From: Ruegeria arenilitoris
GTDB lineage: Bacteria > Pseudomonadota > Alphaproteobacteria > Rhodobacterales > Rhodobacteraceae
NCBI RefSeq assembly: GCF_013035315.1
Contig: NZ_WQHP01000010.1
Coordinates: 80,421-144,420 of the forward strand
DNA: 64,000 nt
Direction of reading: 5' to 3'
The number at the start of each line of letters is the position of its first letter. Within the stretch, counting starts at the first letter, position 1. Shown here one piece after another: positions 42,924 to 52,074 of the stretch. The notes beneath the pieces are model-generated. The model did no database searches. It was not told the origin of the DNA and saw nothing but the letters and a program-made list of their open reading frames with translations. Made by a program: the position numbers and the translations under genes.

Positions 42924-43421
42924 TTTTGGGACGATACCATCTGACACTCAAAAGGGCTTAACCGGAGGGTATCTGGACGCTCGTGAGCCATAACGTCCTG
43001 CTCAGCATGCAATAAAGGGTGCCAATTGAGACACTATACTTCCGGAAGTGAAGACAACTAATCCTTCTCACTCTCCACAACCGTGTACTGTAAACCCAAG
43101 GTCGGCCGATTTGATTGGAGAACCACAGACCGCTTTGTCCGCGATGCGGTCCTTCACGAATTTTCGACGAACGTCTGCGTTGAGCCCAAAGCCGACATTC
43201 TCCAGAGTGGGCTTTACAGCGAGCCACGCAACAACGGTTCAGCAGCGGGAGTTTCGCAGCGGCAACGTTCTCAGGATTCGCTGGTGAAAGTCGGCCACTA
43301 GAACGGGTAATCCACTTTTTCTCGGAGCAACAAAAACAAAGCGAATACAATGAGCCTCATTCTCGGATCAACTGACGTTTTCTGTAACTAGCGACGCGTC
43401 TTCAATAATGCCATTACAAGC
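42924..43421. repeat. Intergenic region with dispersed repeat copy
   Basis: No gene is evident in about 500 bases. At 43177-43200 it holds GCGTTGAGCCCAAAGCCGACATTC, the best copy of the dispersed motif, preceded by GACCGCTTTGTCCGCGATGCGGTC-like inverted words at about 43126-43151. Confidence 0.6.
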
Positions 43422-43592
43422 TCACTTCGGTGTTTCGCCAAAGTAACCTCCAAAAAATGCGATCATTGCCAACAACACGCCAACCAATATCACGATCACA
43501 AGCAGTGCTCCGCTACCTTTGGCAAAATATCCCAATGAGACTAGGCCAACCACGAAGATGCCGACCAGAAAGTAGAGTACTGTATTGTCCAT
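43422..43592 (-). CDS. Small membrane protein downstream of the RND operon
   Basis: This 56-residue protein has two hydrophobic helices (VLYFLVGIFVVGLVSLGYF and ALLVIVILVGVLLAMIAFF). The ATG at 43590-43592 is preceded by GGGGGTAAAG. It lies 82 bases after the RND permease stop, on the same strand. Too short for confident homology; function unknown. Confidence 0.5.
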   Translation of the reverse strand: MDNTVLYFLVGIFVVGLVSLGYFAKGSGALLVIVILVGVLLAMIAFFGGYFGETPK

Positions 43593-43674
43593 CTTTACCC
43601 CCGAATAAGCTGTCTACACTCAACAACTACATGCTCCAAAAAAAACGATCCAAAGACCACCAATGAAGGTGACG

Positions 43675-46600
43675 TCAAACGGCTTTCGGTGACTGTCGAA
43701 TGCCACTCAGCGTGGCGAACAATACCGGGACCAGGATCATTGTGAGCATCGTGCCCACCGTCAAACCGCCCATGATCGTGACAGCAAGACCCACCCAAAA
43801 CACGTCTGGAAGTAGCGGTATCACGCCCAAGACTGTAGTGGCGGCGGCCAGTACGACAGGGCGAAGTCTTGAGGCTCCGGCATTCAAAACGGCGTCGTAG
43901 CCCGGCTGACCTTCGGCCAAGTTATCGTTGATCTGATCGATCAGAACGATTGCATTTTTGATCATCATGCCCGCCAGGCTCATGCCCCCGAGCAATGCAA
44001 CGAACCCAAACGGTGTGTTTGTGAGGAGCAGGCTCGGAACAATACCTATCAGCACAAAAGGTACAGTCAGGAAAATGACCAGCGGTCTGCGGTATGAGTT
44101 AAACAGCCCAACTACAATCAATGCCATGATCGAAAACGCAGGGATCATACCCGGAATCAAAGACGCTTGCGCAGACACTGTGTCCTCGTACTCTCCACCC
44201 CATTCCATGCTGTAGCCCGGCGGTAATTCAGCCTCCAAAGCTTCAAAATCGGCAAGAACCGCGGCGCGATAGCTTGGCAGAGTTACGCTATCGATTGGAT
44301 TGGCTTGCACCGTCAGAACACGACGCCGGTCGCGACGATTGATCGTCGGGTCTTCGGGCTGGATATTCACGCCGCGTACGACCTGCGCCAATGGGACTGG
44401 CTCAACAGAAAACGGTGACTGCAGTTGCAGCAGTTCAAAGTTATCAACGGCAGCAACGTCTTCCGCGCCAGGCCGGACGATGATTGGCAGCAACTCGTCA
44501 CCCTCGCGGTAGAGGCCGACCGAACGCCCGTCAAATGCACGTTTTGTCGTGTTACCAAGATCTTCATAGGTGATACCGGTCCACCGTGCTCGGTCCTGGT
44601 CATAGTCTGGGACAGTTTTCAGGACACGATTGCGCCAATCGGTGCGGGCCACTTTCGTCCATTGATGCTGATCCAGTATCGCAACTGCTCTGTCTCCAAT
44701 TTCGCGCAAAGTCTCGGGATCGGCATTTGCTGGGCCGACTATGCGGTTCTCGAACGCCCATGTATTGCTAGGCCCGACACCGAATTGGCGTGTGAAAGAA
44801 GTCGCCTCGGGCATATTGGCTGATATCCAAAGCGATATCTCTTTGGTCATCTCGGGAATATCGCGGTAATCTTCGACGTTCACAATGACTTGCGCGTAGG
44901 AAGGGTTTGTTCCTTCGGGGTCGACCGGCAGGTAGAAACGCGGCGGGCCAGCTCCGATAAAACTGGCAATACCAGTCACCCGATCATCCAATTCCACCTG
45001 TGCTTCAATCCGCGTGATCGCTTCGGCAACGGCTTCGATGCGGGTTCCCTCGGGCGCGTAGTAGTCGATCATATATTTGGTCATGGACGACGTCGGGAAG
45101 AAAAGCTGCGTTACAGAACCAAAACCAACCCCAGCAATGACCAGAGCACCCATAGCTACTCCAATGGTCAGGTAGCGAACGCGGATCGCGGCGGCCAGAA
45201 AGCGGCGATAAACAGCGTAGAGGCCTGTGTCAAAAGTCTCGGCGGCCCCTCCCTTTGGCTCTGGCAGCATGGCAACGCATTGCAGCGGCGTGACCGTCAT
45301 CGACAACAACCAACTGACCAGCAGCGCAATCCCAACAACCGAGAAGAGCGACCGGCAATACTCTCCGGCGCTCTCAACGGAGGCAAAGATTGGATAGAAG
45401 GCCATGACCGCAACGAAGGTGGCCCCGAGCAGTGACATGGCCGGACGCGTAGCGGCATCAATCGCAGCTTTCGCGCGATCCATTCCCTGCGACATCCGGA
45501 CCATCGCGCCATCGGCAACGACGATTGAGTTGTCGACCATCATGCCAAGCGCGATGATCAACGCCCCCAAGGACATGCGCTGCAGGTCTATGCCCAGTGC
45601 CGCCAATGGGATGAAGGTGGTAAGGATCGTCAGGATCAACCCGCTGCCGATGATGATCCCCATGCGAACACCCATCGCCAGAGTCAAAACGACCAGAACG
45701 ATGGCGACAGCTTGGCCAAGGCTGATCAGGAAACTGCTGACCGCTAGGTTTACGTCATCGGACTGCCAATGCACCCGTTCGACCTCGATGCCCACCGGCA
45801 GGGCTGCGATCAGCTCAGATACTCTCGCGTCTACGGCCTCGCCAACGCTGACGACATTGACACCGGACTGAAAGGATATCGCCAAACCTATGGACGGAAG
45901 ACTGTTATAGCGCATCATCGTCACCGGTGGATCAGCGTAGCCTTCCTTTACGTCAACGATTTCACCCAGCCGCAACAGCTCGGGGCCGCGTTCTTGACCG
46001 CTTTGGGCCTGATCCAGACCGCTTGGCCTTACGACCAGATCCGCAATGTCCGACGGGCTGGTGAAAGTACCGCTTGGCGCAATACGCATGCGGTAGTCAC
46101 CAATATTCACCCGCCCTGCATCCACAACCGCATTCTGAGTTTGCAAGGTATTGAGAATCGTCTGAGCTGAAACGCCCAACGCGGCCAAGGCTTCTTCCCG
46201 CGTTTCCAGGTAAATGACCCTGTCGCTTTCTCCCCACAGATCAACGCGGCCGACACCGTCGATCAACGAGAGCTCTCGCTTGAAGTCTTCGGCGAAGCTA
46301 TCAAGCTCCTGAGCGGAGAACCCATCAGACGTCATAGCCAGAAGCAGACCAAAGACATCACCGAAATCATCGTTGATAGCAGGACGACCTGCGCCCGGGG
46401 GCAGGTCTGTTTCCACGTCTCTTACTTTGCGGCGCAGCGTGTCCCAGATTTGTGGCAGTTGGTCGGACCAATAGTTTGGGCGGATTTCGACTTTAATGGT
46501 CGACACACCCGCCCTGCTTTCGCTCGAGATGTAATCAATCTCTTTAATCTCTTGGAGCTTTAGCTCAATCCGTTCTGTGACCTCCTGCTCAACTTCTTCG

Positions 46601-46767
46601 GGGCTGGCGCCAGGATAGAGGGTAGTCACAACCGCAGTTTTGATAGTGAACTCGGGGTCTTCTAGCTGCCCCAGACTGAAGAAAGCCGAAATGCCGCCCA
46701 ACGTGAGCATGACAACCGTGAACCAAACGAATTTGGCGTTGCGGATTGAGAACGCCGCGAGACCCAT
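43675..46767 (-). CDS. RND-family efflux permease
   Basis: The 1030-residue inner-membrane proton-driven exporter has an N-terminal helix, a large periplasmic porter domain, helices 2-6, a second porter domain, and helices 8-12. The proton-relay region of TM4 reads MMVDNSIVV with Asp412. The second of the paired aspartates in AcrB is Asn413 here, as in several AcrB-like subfamilies. Its ATG shares a base with the stop of the adaptor gene (TAATG). No outer-membrane TolC-like gene is next to it, so it probably borrows one. Substrates cannot be predicted. Confidence 0.93.
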   Translation of the reverse strand: MGLAAFSIRNAKFVWFTVVMLTLGGISAFFSLGQLEDPEFTIKTAVVTTLYPGASPEEVEQEVTERIELKLQEIKEIDYISSESRAGVSTIKVEIRPNYWSDQLPQIWDTLRRKVRDVETDLPPGAGRPAINDDFGDVFGLLLAMTSDGFSAQELDSFAEDFKRELSLIDGVGRVDLWGESDRVIYLETREEALAALGVSAQTILNTLQTQNAVVDAGRVNIGDYRMRIAPSGTFTSPSDIADLVVRPSGLDQAQSGQERGPELLRLGEIVDVKEGYADPPVTMMRYNSLPSIGLAISFQSGVNVVSVGEAVDARVSELIAALPVGIEVERVHWQSDDVNLAVSSFLISLGQAVAIVLVVLTLAMGVRMGIIIGSGLILTILTTFIPLAALGIDLQRMSLGALIIALGMMVDNSIVVADGAMVRMSQGMDRAKAAIDAATRPAMSLLGATFVAVMAFYPIFASVESAGEYCRSLFSVVGIALLVSWLLSMTVTPLQCVAMLPEPKGGAAETFDTGLYAVYRRFLAAAIRVRYLTIGVAMGALVIAGVGFGSVTQLFFPTSSMTKYMIDYYAPEGTRIEAVAEAITRIEAQVELDDRVTGIASFIGAGPPRFYLPVDPEGTNPSYAQVIVNVEDYRDIPEMTKEISLWISANMPEATSFTRQFGVGPSNTWAFENRIVGPANADPETLREIGDRAVAILDQHQWTKVARTDWRNRVLKTVPDYDQDRARWTGITYEDLGNTTKRAFDGRSVGLYREGDELLPIIVRPGAEDVAAVDNFELLQLQSPFSVEPVPLAQVVRGVNIQPEDPTINRRDRRRVLTVQANPIDSVTLPSYRAAVLADFEALEAELPPGYSMEWGGEYEDTVSAQASLIPGMIPAFSIMALIVVGLFNSYRRPLVIFLTVPFVLIGIVPSLLLTNTPFGFVALLGGMSLAGMMIKNAIVLIDQINDNLAEGQPGYDAVLNAGASRLRPVVLAAATTVLGVIPLLPDVFWVGLAVTIMGGLTVGTMLTMILVPVLFATLSGIRQSPKAV

Positions 46768-47864
46768 TACTCTGTATCCTCAGAAAGTAACGAAACTTTC
46801 TGACCCTCTCGCAAAGAGTTCGCTCCGGCAGTGACTACGACGTCACCAAATTCCAGACCTTCACTAACGGCCACCCCTTGCGACCGTGGCGTGCCAAGCG
46901 AAACCTTCCTTGCCGTTACGGTTTCTGAGCCGGCATCGAACACCCAGACATGCGGATCTGTTTCCCCTTCAGGCACGAAAACCGCGCTAGCTGGAACCAT
47001 GATCGCATCGAATGGTTCGTACCCCTCCTTTGGCTGGCCACGGACGCGCCCTGCCATACCCGGAAGAACAAGTGCGTCTTCCGGTTGCTCCATAATCAAC
47101 GTGACAGGGAAGGTTCGGGTCGTTGCTGAAGCCTCCGATCCAATCTCGCTGATTTCCGCCGGTAAAACTACATCCCCCAGAGCGTCAAAAGTTACGGTTA
47201 TGTCTTCAATATGCGGGATCAGGGCAATGTATCGTTCCGGGATATCGATTACCACTTCGATGTGCTCAGCATCGAGTATGCGCAGCACCGGAGTCTGTGC
47301 CGCAACTTCTTCAAAATCTTCAATGTATTTGGCGACCACACGGCCATCGAACGGCGCTGACAAACTTGTATAAGTTAAATCCAGAGTGGCTCTATCCAGA
47401 GCGCCTTGGACGGAATTGATTGCTGCCTGAGCAGATGTTTCGCCCGCGACAAACCGGTCGAGTGTAGCCTGAGCAGCAACATCTTTTTCGACCAGTGATC
47501 GTTGCCTATCTGTTTGCAACTTGGCGTTTTCAAACGTCGCCTGTGCGCTCTCAAGTTCAGCAGTAAGCCGATCGACTTCGGCCTGGTACGGGGCTGGGTC
47601 CAAGGCCGCGATGACAGCACCTTTCGTCACAAGGTCGCCAACTTGAACGTTGACACCGACAACACTGCCCGGCACGCGAAACGCCAACGACACTTCGCGT
47701 GCGGCTCTCGCCGTTCCGACAAAATATCGGTCATGCAAACTGGATAGGTCCGAGATCTCGGTGGCTCTGACAGGCCGTATTAGTGATTGGGTCGCTTCTT
47801 CTTCTTTCTCCCAGCAGCCGGCAAGCAACACGAAGGCTAAAAGCCAAACCGATAATCTCTTCAT
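46767..47864 (-). CDS. RND efflux periplasmic adaptor lipoprotein (membrane fusion protein)
   Basis: The 365-residue adaptor begins with a lipoprotein signal, LLAFVLLAGCWEKEEE, with the lipobox cysteine at about residue 16. The order is then a barrel-sandwich strand (AREVSLAFRVPGSVVGVNVQVGDLVTKGAVIAALDP), a coiled-coil hairpin (about 80-140), the return lipoyl half (APFDGRVVAKYIEDFEEV), and beta-barrel and membrane-proximal domains. It bridges the RND pump to an outer-membrane channel. The ATG at 47862-47864 gives the clean lipoprotein start. Confidence 0.92.
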   Translation of the reverse strand: MKRLSVWLLAFVLLAGCWEKEEEATQSLIRPVRATEISDLSSLHDRYFVGTARAAREVSLAFRVPGSVVGVNVQVGDLVTKGAVIAALDPAPYQAEVDRLTAELESAQATFENAKLQTDRQRSLVEKDVAAQATLDRFVAGETSAQAAINSVQGALDRATLDLTYTSLSAPFDGRVVAKYIEDFEEVAAQTPVLRILDAEHIEVVIDIPERYIALIPHIEDITVTFDALGDVVLPAEISEIGSEASATTRTFPVTLIMEQPEDALVLPGMAGRVRGQPKEGYEPFDAIMVPASAVFVPEGETDPHVWVFDAGSETVTARKVSLGTPRSQGVAVSEGLEFGDVVVTAGANSLREGQKVSLLSEDTE

Positions 47865-48500
47865 ATCCCCCTCCCGTGCCGCACGCGTTCCCATCTTCGT
47901 CTCTTTGAAGGTGGCCTAACTTGCGGATTTTGCGCCTAAAGCTGCTACAATTGTACGCGCTTACCAATCAAAGTCAAAAATCCGAATTTGTTTAGGTGTG
48001 GTGGAGAGAAACCCGAGTAACTCTTGTCAAACTGACAAGACAACTTCGCAGTACGACGTCGCCTCGATGCTGCTGTTTGTCTTATCGGCAGCACAGAAGG
48101 CTGGTTTTCGAGTTAGTGTAGCTGCGTCAAAAGGTAAGCGTGCAGAGGTTACACCGCGATTGAGCAAAGCCACGACCGTTGTCCCGGCTAACGTGTGGAG
48201 CGGACATGTCCGCATTTGGCGAACCGCTGCTATTGCCTACTTTTGAGCCAATGGCGGCATTGTCCGCATATCGGTCATTTGGAAAAAATCGCTCAAAGTC
48301 TGACTTACGGGACAAACCCGCCGTTCTCCACGAAGACGGATAGGCTCACCTTTTTGAATGATCGCCTCCGCGGTCTTCCGACAATTCGATATCTTATTTA
48401 CTGATCTTTCCACCGCACGTTCACAGGTATTAGGCAAGTTGCCGGTTCTAACAATCTATGAAAGTGGTAGTGTCTTCGAGCCAACTTACGAGAAGTAACT
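47865..48500. other. Intergenic region with a palindrome, no gene seen
   Basis: These 636 bases lie between the RND operon (minus) and the cyclase fusion (plus). The frames present are short and lack protein character. GCGGACATGTCCGC at 48200-48213 is a perfect 14-base palindrome, and GGCATTGTCCGCATATCGGTCATT at about 48253 resembles the other dispersed GCGGAC repeats. Confidence 0.5.
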
Positions 48501-49895
48501 ATGAGCCAACGTCGCCTTGCTGCAATCATGTCTCTGGATGTCGTCGGCTTCAGTCGGATGATGCAGGGCGGCTCCAAGCTACTTCTCAAAACACTGAACA
48601 CCTTGTACCGCGATTTGGTTACGCCGATCGTTGAACAAAAATCTGGCAGGGTGGTCAAGCTGTTGGGCGATGGAGCATTGATTGAATTTCCGTCAGCAGG
48701 GAACGCTTTAGAAGCGGCAATTGCGATTCAAACCGAACTAAGAGATCCAGACCATCACTATCTGGTTCCGGAACGTATTCAGCTTAGAGCGGGTTTGCAT
48801 GTCGGCGACGTTACCGTCGATGGCGAAGATATCTTCGGAGACGGCGTTAACATCGCTGCGCGGCTCCAATCGGCAGCTGAACCCGGGGGCATTCTGGCCT
48901 CAAAGGTACTTTGTGATCTTGCCGGAGCGGACTACGCCAAACGATTGCGCCGAGAAGGGCTGCATACGTTCAAAGGCATTGAACAGCCGATCGAAGTGCT
49001 GTCGTTCAACTTCACCGATGAACATGTGTCCAAATCGCGCGCTAACTTCGCCAAAACACAGGAAATTCGTTTCTGCAAAACTGACGACAACATTAGTCTG
49101 GCCTGGAGCTCAGTTGGAGACGGTCCTCCGGTCGTAAAGGCGCCAAGTTGGATTGGACACTTGGAGCTTGACTGGCGCAATCCCGGGAAAGCTCCAATTT
49201 ACACTTCCATCGCTCAAAGACATCGCTTGGTCCGTTTTGACGCCAGGCTCAACGGTCTATCCGACTGGGACGCCGAAACTTGTACGTTCGAACGGTTCGT
49301 TGATGACTTGGAAACTGTTTTCGACGCAGCGGATATAAGGCGCGCGCCGATCCTTGCGATATCGCAGGGGTCCGCAGTGGCAGCCGCCTTCGCAGCGCGC
49401 CGACCTGACCGCGTGTCTGCGATCGTAATGATAGGTGGGTTCCCCGTTGGTCGGGCAAAAAGAACATCGCAAAAAGATGTGGAACGCGCCAACGCAATTA
49501 AGCAAATGATGACTGCCGGGTGGGACGATGATTATCCGTCTCTGCGTGATTTAATGGCGCAAATCATCGTGCCGGGCGCGAGCCAAGAAGAACGGCGGCA
49601 ATATGCCGAAGATATGCGCAAGATGATTTCACCCGAAAACATGGGGCGGTATCGCGGCGTGATTGATAATATCGATATCACACCGATCTTGTCCAAGGTC
49701 GAGGTGCCATGCCTTGTTTGTCATGGGACCAGTGACAGGATGCAGCCGGTCGAACAAGGACGGTTGTTTGCAAGGGGATTACCCAACGCGAAATTCATCG
49801 CCTACGAAAGCTCGAACCATACCATCCCGGACAACGACCCGGAATGGCCACGTTTTGAGAGGGATGCCCTGGCTTTCTTGGCTGAACACAGCTGA
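48501..49895 (+). CDS. Fusion of a class III nucleotide cyclase domain and an alpha/beta hydrolase
   Basis: The 464-residue soluble protein has two parts. Residues 1-170 form a class III cyclase domain with metal aspartates Asp13 (LDVVGFSRM) and Asp57 (LLGDGAL), DGVNIAARL near 114-122 and HTFKGIE near 155. Residues 190-464 form an alpha/beta hydrolase with a nucleophile elbow AISQGSA (Ser288), a likely acid in CHGTSDRMQP and a histidine in SSNHTIPD. The cyclase residues look intact, so cAMP may be made in response to a small molecule bound or cleaved by the hydrolase domain. No transmembrane segment. It stands alone. Confidence 0.85.
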   Translation: MSQRRLAAIMSLDVVGFSRMMQGGSKLLLKTLNTLYRDLVTPIVEQKSGRVVKLLGDGALIEFPSAGNALEAAIAIQTELRDPDHHYLVPERIQLRAGLHVGDVTVDGEDIFGDGVNIAARLQSAAEPGGILASKVLCDLAGADYAKRLRREGLHTFKGIEQPIEVLSFNFTDEHVSKSRANFAKTQEIRFCKTDDNISLAWSSVGDGPPVVKAPSWIGHLELDWRNPGKAPIYTSIAQRHRLVRFDARLNGLSDWDAETCTFERFVDDLETVFDAADIRRAPILAISQGSAVAAAFAARRPDRVSAIVMIGGFPVGRAKRTSQKDVERANAIKQMMTAGWDDDYPSLRDLMAQIIVPGASQEERRQYAEDMRKMISPENMGRYRGVIDNIDITPILSKVEVPCLVCHGTSDRMQPVEQGRLFARGLPNAKFIAYESSNHTIPDNDPEWPRFERDALAFLAEHS

Positions 49896-50157
49896 ACTAT
49901 TGCTCCAAGTGCCTTCGGGTTTGGCGCTATATCTCTCAAAACAAATGCTACAAGAGTACCTCGCCAGAACAATGGAACACAGAGTTTCGATAAGTGCAGT
50001 CAGGCCAAAGTAGCCGTTTGGTTTCGCCACTCACTGACTACCTTTCGATGAAATGTAACTAAGACCTATGGAAGAGCACTTTTCAATAAGTTGGGGGATG
50101 GCCCACTCACAAACCACCCCCCAGCCGCACTGGACTGCAATTGTCTAGGACGGGTGA

Positions 50158-50481
50158 CTAAAACCCTTCAATTGCGGTTTCGACCTGGCCGCAAAACTTA
50201 TCAATATCGCGCTCAAGCATATCGCTTTCTCGGATCTCATCTCTGATCGCAGACAGTTCATCTGCAACAGCCCGCAAATCTTCTTCTGGAGCTGCCTCCG
50301 CGATACGCACCAAAGCTCGAATAAGGGCGGCCGTTACGAGGCCATTACCCCTGGCTGCGCATCTGGGCGCATTCCTGAACCGTTTCGTAGGGTCCATGAG
50401 TTTGTCGTTGCTTTTTCTCATTTTGCCGCCGCCTGTTTTGCACGTTGCCGACAATGCCTGGCTACCTTCTTTGACTTCCAT
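50158..50481 (-). CDS. Hypothetical protein beside a phage terminase gene
   Basis: This protein has about 107 residues, or 87 if the inner ATG at 50419-50421 is used. It has a basic N-terminal third (KMRKSNDKLMDPTKRFRNAPRCAARGNG) and an acidic helical remainder (AEAAPEEDLRAVADELSAIRDEIRESDMLERDI). It follows the terminase-like gene on the same strand, so it is probably another prophage or gene-transfer-agent-type remnant. I recognise no domain. Confidence 0.45.
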   Translation of the reverse strand: MEVKEGSQALSATCKTGGGKMRKSNDKLMDPTKRFRNAPRCAARGNGLVTAALIRALVRIAEAAPEEDLRAVADELSAIRDEIRESDMLERDIDKFCGQVETAIEGF

Positions 50482-50590
50482 ACCTACTGACTTGGAAAAA
50501 TCTGACTAACTTATGGTGCTGTTCTTTGATCAAAGGCCGCTTTCCATGAGAAAGCAGCCTCCAATCGTGCATATACATAACGCTTTTGCT

Positions 50591-50986
50591 CTACACGAAC
50601 CGATCAAATGGATTGTGTTCCTCCTCTCTTTCGGGAACTTGAATATTGCTGCGGTTTGTTGGGCACCCGCCCAATGCGCTCACGTGCAAACGAAGTTCTC
50701 GCAAAAGAGCCGCATTGAGATTCTCATGGACCTGTACTCGAGCCCTCAGGATACACGCCGATTCCAGCAAGGCACGGTCGCTTTGAACCAACCAAGGCAA
50801 TTCCTCTGCAAAGGCGCGCCAGACAGTCTTTTCAGTCTCGTTGAGATAGTCCGGTGGGCCCCCGAGTTCGCCTAGACCTTCCGGTTTGTTCCGTCCTCTG
50901 TACCGCTGGGGGTCTTTCTTTGCGGCTCCTGTCAGGATCGCCTTGCCACCCAGACATCTCGTTTGGATGCGCTGGCGGTGGTCCAA
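50591..50986 (-). CDS. Phage terminase small subunit-like protein (remnant)
   Basis: Residues from about 17 onward follow the P27-type small terminase pattern: LTGAAKKDPQRYRGRNKPEG, then LGGPPDYLNETEKTVWRAFAEELPWLVQSDRALLESA, then LRLHVSALGGCPTNRSNIQ. Such proteins recognise phage DNA for packaging. The only start is a TTG, and the first residues run into DNA that on the other strand codes for a ParA fragment, so the N-terminus is probably lost or replaced. No large terminase, portal or capsid gene is nearby. Confidence 0.65.
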   Translation of the reverse strand: MDHRQRIQTRCLGGKAILTGAAKKDPQRYRGRNKPEGLGELGGPPDYLNETEKTVWRAFAEELPWLVQSDRALLESACILRARVQVHENLNAALLRELRLHVSALGGCPTNRSNIQVPEREEEHNPFDRFV

Positions 50987-51310
50987 GTTCTAAAACAGGT
51001 GCGCCAGAAAAGCCTCGTATTGAGGCGCGATATTGCGGCTCGTGTCTTGCTGACCAAGACAGAACCAGGGGCGGTCGAATATCGGATCACCGCAGAAATC
51101 AAAGCAGTCTTACAGCAAGCAAACGCGCCCGTTTTTGCAACTCAGCTTGCAAATCGCCCTATTTTTCAAGCGATGGTGAGCTTCGGTGGGGATTATCTGG
51201 ACTTACCAAAAGCGTTCCAAGGATCCTCCCCAAAATCAGCGCACGCAAACGTTGCCGCTTTGGCGCAGGAAATCTCAACGACCCTCTCAGAAATTCTCCA
51301 AGCTGCATAA
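50963..51310 (+). pseudogene. ParA partition ATPase, C-terminal fragment
   Basis: The 115 codons match only the last third of plasmid ParA proteins: a VLLTKT segment, then EIKAVLQQANAPVFATQLANRPIFQAMVSFGGDYLDLP, then NVAALAQEIS. The Walker A and B parts are missing; upstream DNA instead encodes a terminase-like gene on the other strand. The frame is open to about 50936 without a good start. It is therefore a truncated parA, cut at about 50940. The small gene after it starts nine bases downstream, as in an intact partition operon. Confidence 0.7.
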
Positions 51311-51319
51311 GGAAAAACA

Positions 51320-51622
51320 ATGATGGATAAAACAAAACACAATCATATGCCCAGTCTCGGCGACATTAACAAAGTCGAGCAAGGTGACATGGGCTTCCCA
51401 CTCGGATCGACCAGTAAGCCGAGCCTCGCACTCCAACCAGAGATGAGCCCTTCAAAGCGCAGGGCGGCCGCGCGTACGCAAAAGCTTTCCGTAAGTGTAA
51501 ATCCAGATCTCTATGCTGCTTGGAACGCAATCCGAGAGGACAAAGAGCAAGCGGTTGTGCGAGCCGTCGAGCTGTCTCTGATCGCGTATTTGGAAAAGCA
51601 CGGACAAACGTTCGATCTGTAA
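51320..51622 (+). CDS. Small DNA-binding-like protein downstream of parA (ribbon-helix-helix type)
   Basis: The 100-residue protein has a disordered basic N-terminal half (PEMSPSKRRAAARTQ) and a C-terminal domain KLSVSVNPDLYAAWNAIREDKEQAVVRAVELSLIAYLEKHG that suits a ribbon-helix-helix fold. A small protein directly after ParA is normally the centromere-binding partner of a type Ib plasmid partition system. AAGGA precedes the ATG. Iteron-like repeats follow 65 bases after the stop. Confidence 0.6.
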   Translation: MMDKTKHNHMPSLGDINKVEQGDMGFPLGSTSKPSLALQPEMSPSKRRAAARTQKLSVSVNPDLYAAWNAIREDKEQAVVRAVELSLIAYLEKHGQTFDL

Positions 51623-51686
51623 GACCAGCCCTAAAAAGCCCGGCTCCCTGCCTTCGTTATGTGGGGAGTCGTGCCGTTTTCTGGGT

Positions 51687-51739
51687 CTCTTATTTTTCCC
51701 GTGGCCCCCTCTTATTTTTGGTGCTGACCTCTTATTTTT
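51687..51739 (+). repeat. Three direct repeats CTCTTATTTTT, iteron or partition-site-like
   Basis: Identical 11-base copies start at 51687, 51709 and 51729, 22 and 20 bases apart, so on the same face of the helix. An AT-rich tract follows at once (51776-51822). Together with the truncated parA and the small partner gene this looks like a plasmid centromere or replication origin remnant. Confidence 0.65.
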
Positions 51740-51822
51740 CCAAAAGATTAGGAAACCGATTTTGAGCGGCGTGGAATTGGTGGAATTATTGACTTTATTG
51801 TTTTTTATCAAATATTTATATG

Positions 51823-51851
51823 TTGACTCGGTCGCACTTACGCGATAGAAA
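51823..51851 (+). promoter_or_regulatory. Putative sigma-70 promoter before a 35-codon ORF
   Basis: TTGACT (51823-51828) and TAGAAA (51846-51851) are separated by 17 bases. A start point shortly after would give a leader of about 20 bases to the 35-codon ORF at 51880. The -10 box is a modest match only. Confidence 0.35.
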
Positions 51852-51879
51852 ATGCGCATTCAAAACGGGAGGGAACAAC

Positions 51880-51987
51880 ATGTTCCATTTCATCAAAGAG
51901 GCTTACCACCAGTTGCACATTGCAGCTGTCATCATTCATGTTTCGCTGGTTATCGGCGAAGTCTATGATTTGATCCCACACGCGTGA
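51880..51987 (+). CDS. Putative 35-residue small protein
   Basis: MFHFIKEAYHQLHIAAVI starts the product, which has a short hydrophobic centre and ends YDLIPHA. GGGAGG lies six bases before the ATG and a promoter-like sequence precedes it. A second mini-frame of 14 codons (52001-52045, with AGGAG upstream) follows 13 bases later. Both could be real small proteins, a leader peptide or chance. Confidence 0.4.
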   Translation: MFHFIKEAYHQLHIAAVIIHVSLVIGEVYDLIPHA

Positions 51988-52074
51988 CCAGGAGCAAATC
52001 ATGGAATTTTTGGTCTATCAGATAAGTGAAAGAGCCCTGTTCTGAGCGCCGGTATCATGAGCCTGCGTTGCGGC

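Noticed and set aside
50513..50875. 120-codon plus-strand ORF opposite the terminase-like gene
   Set aside because: The antisense frame carries clear small-terminase motifs; this frame is its shadow.
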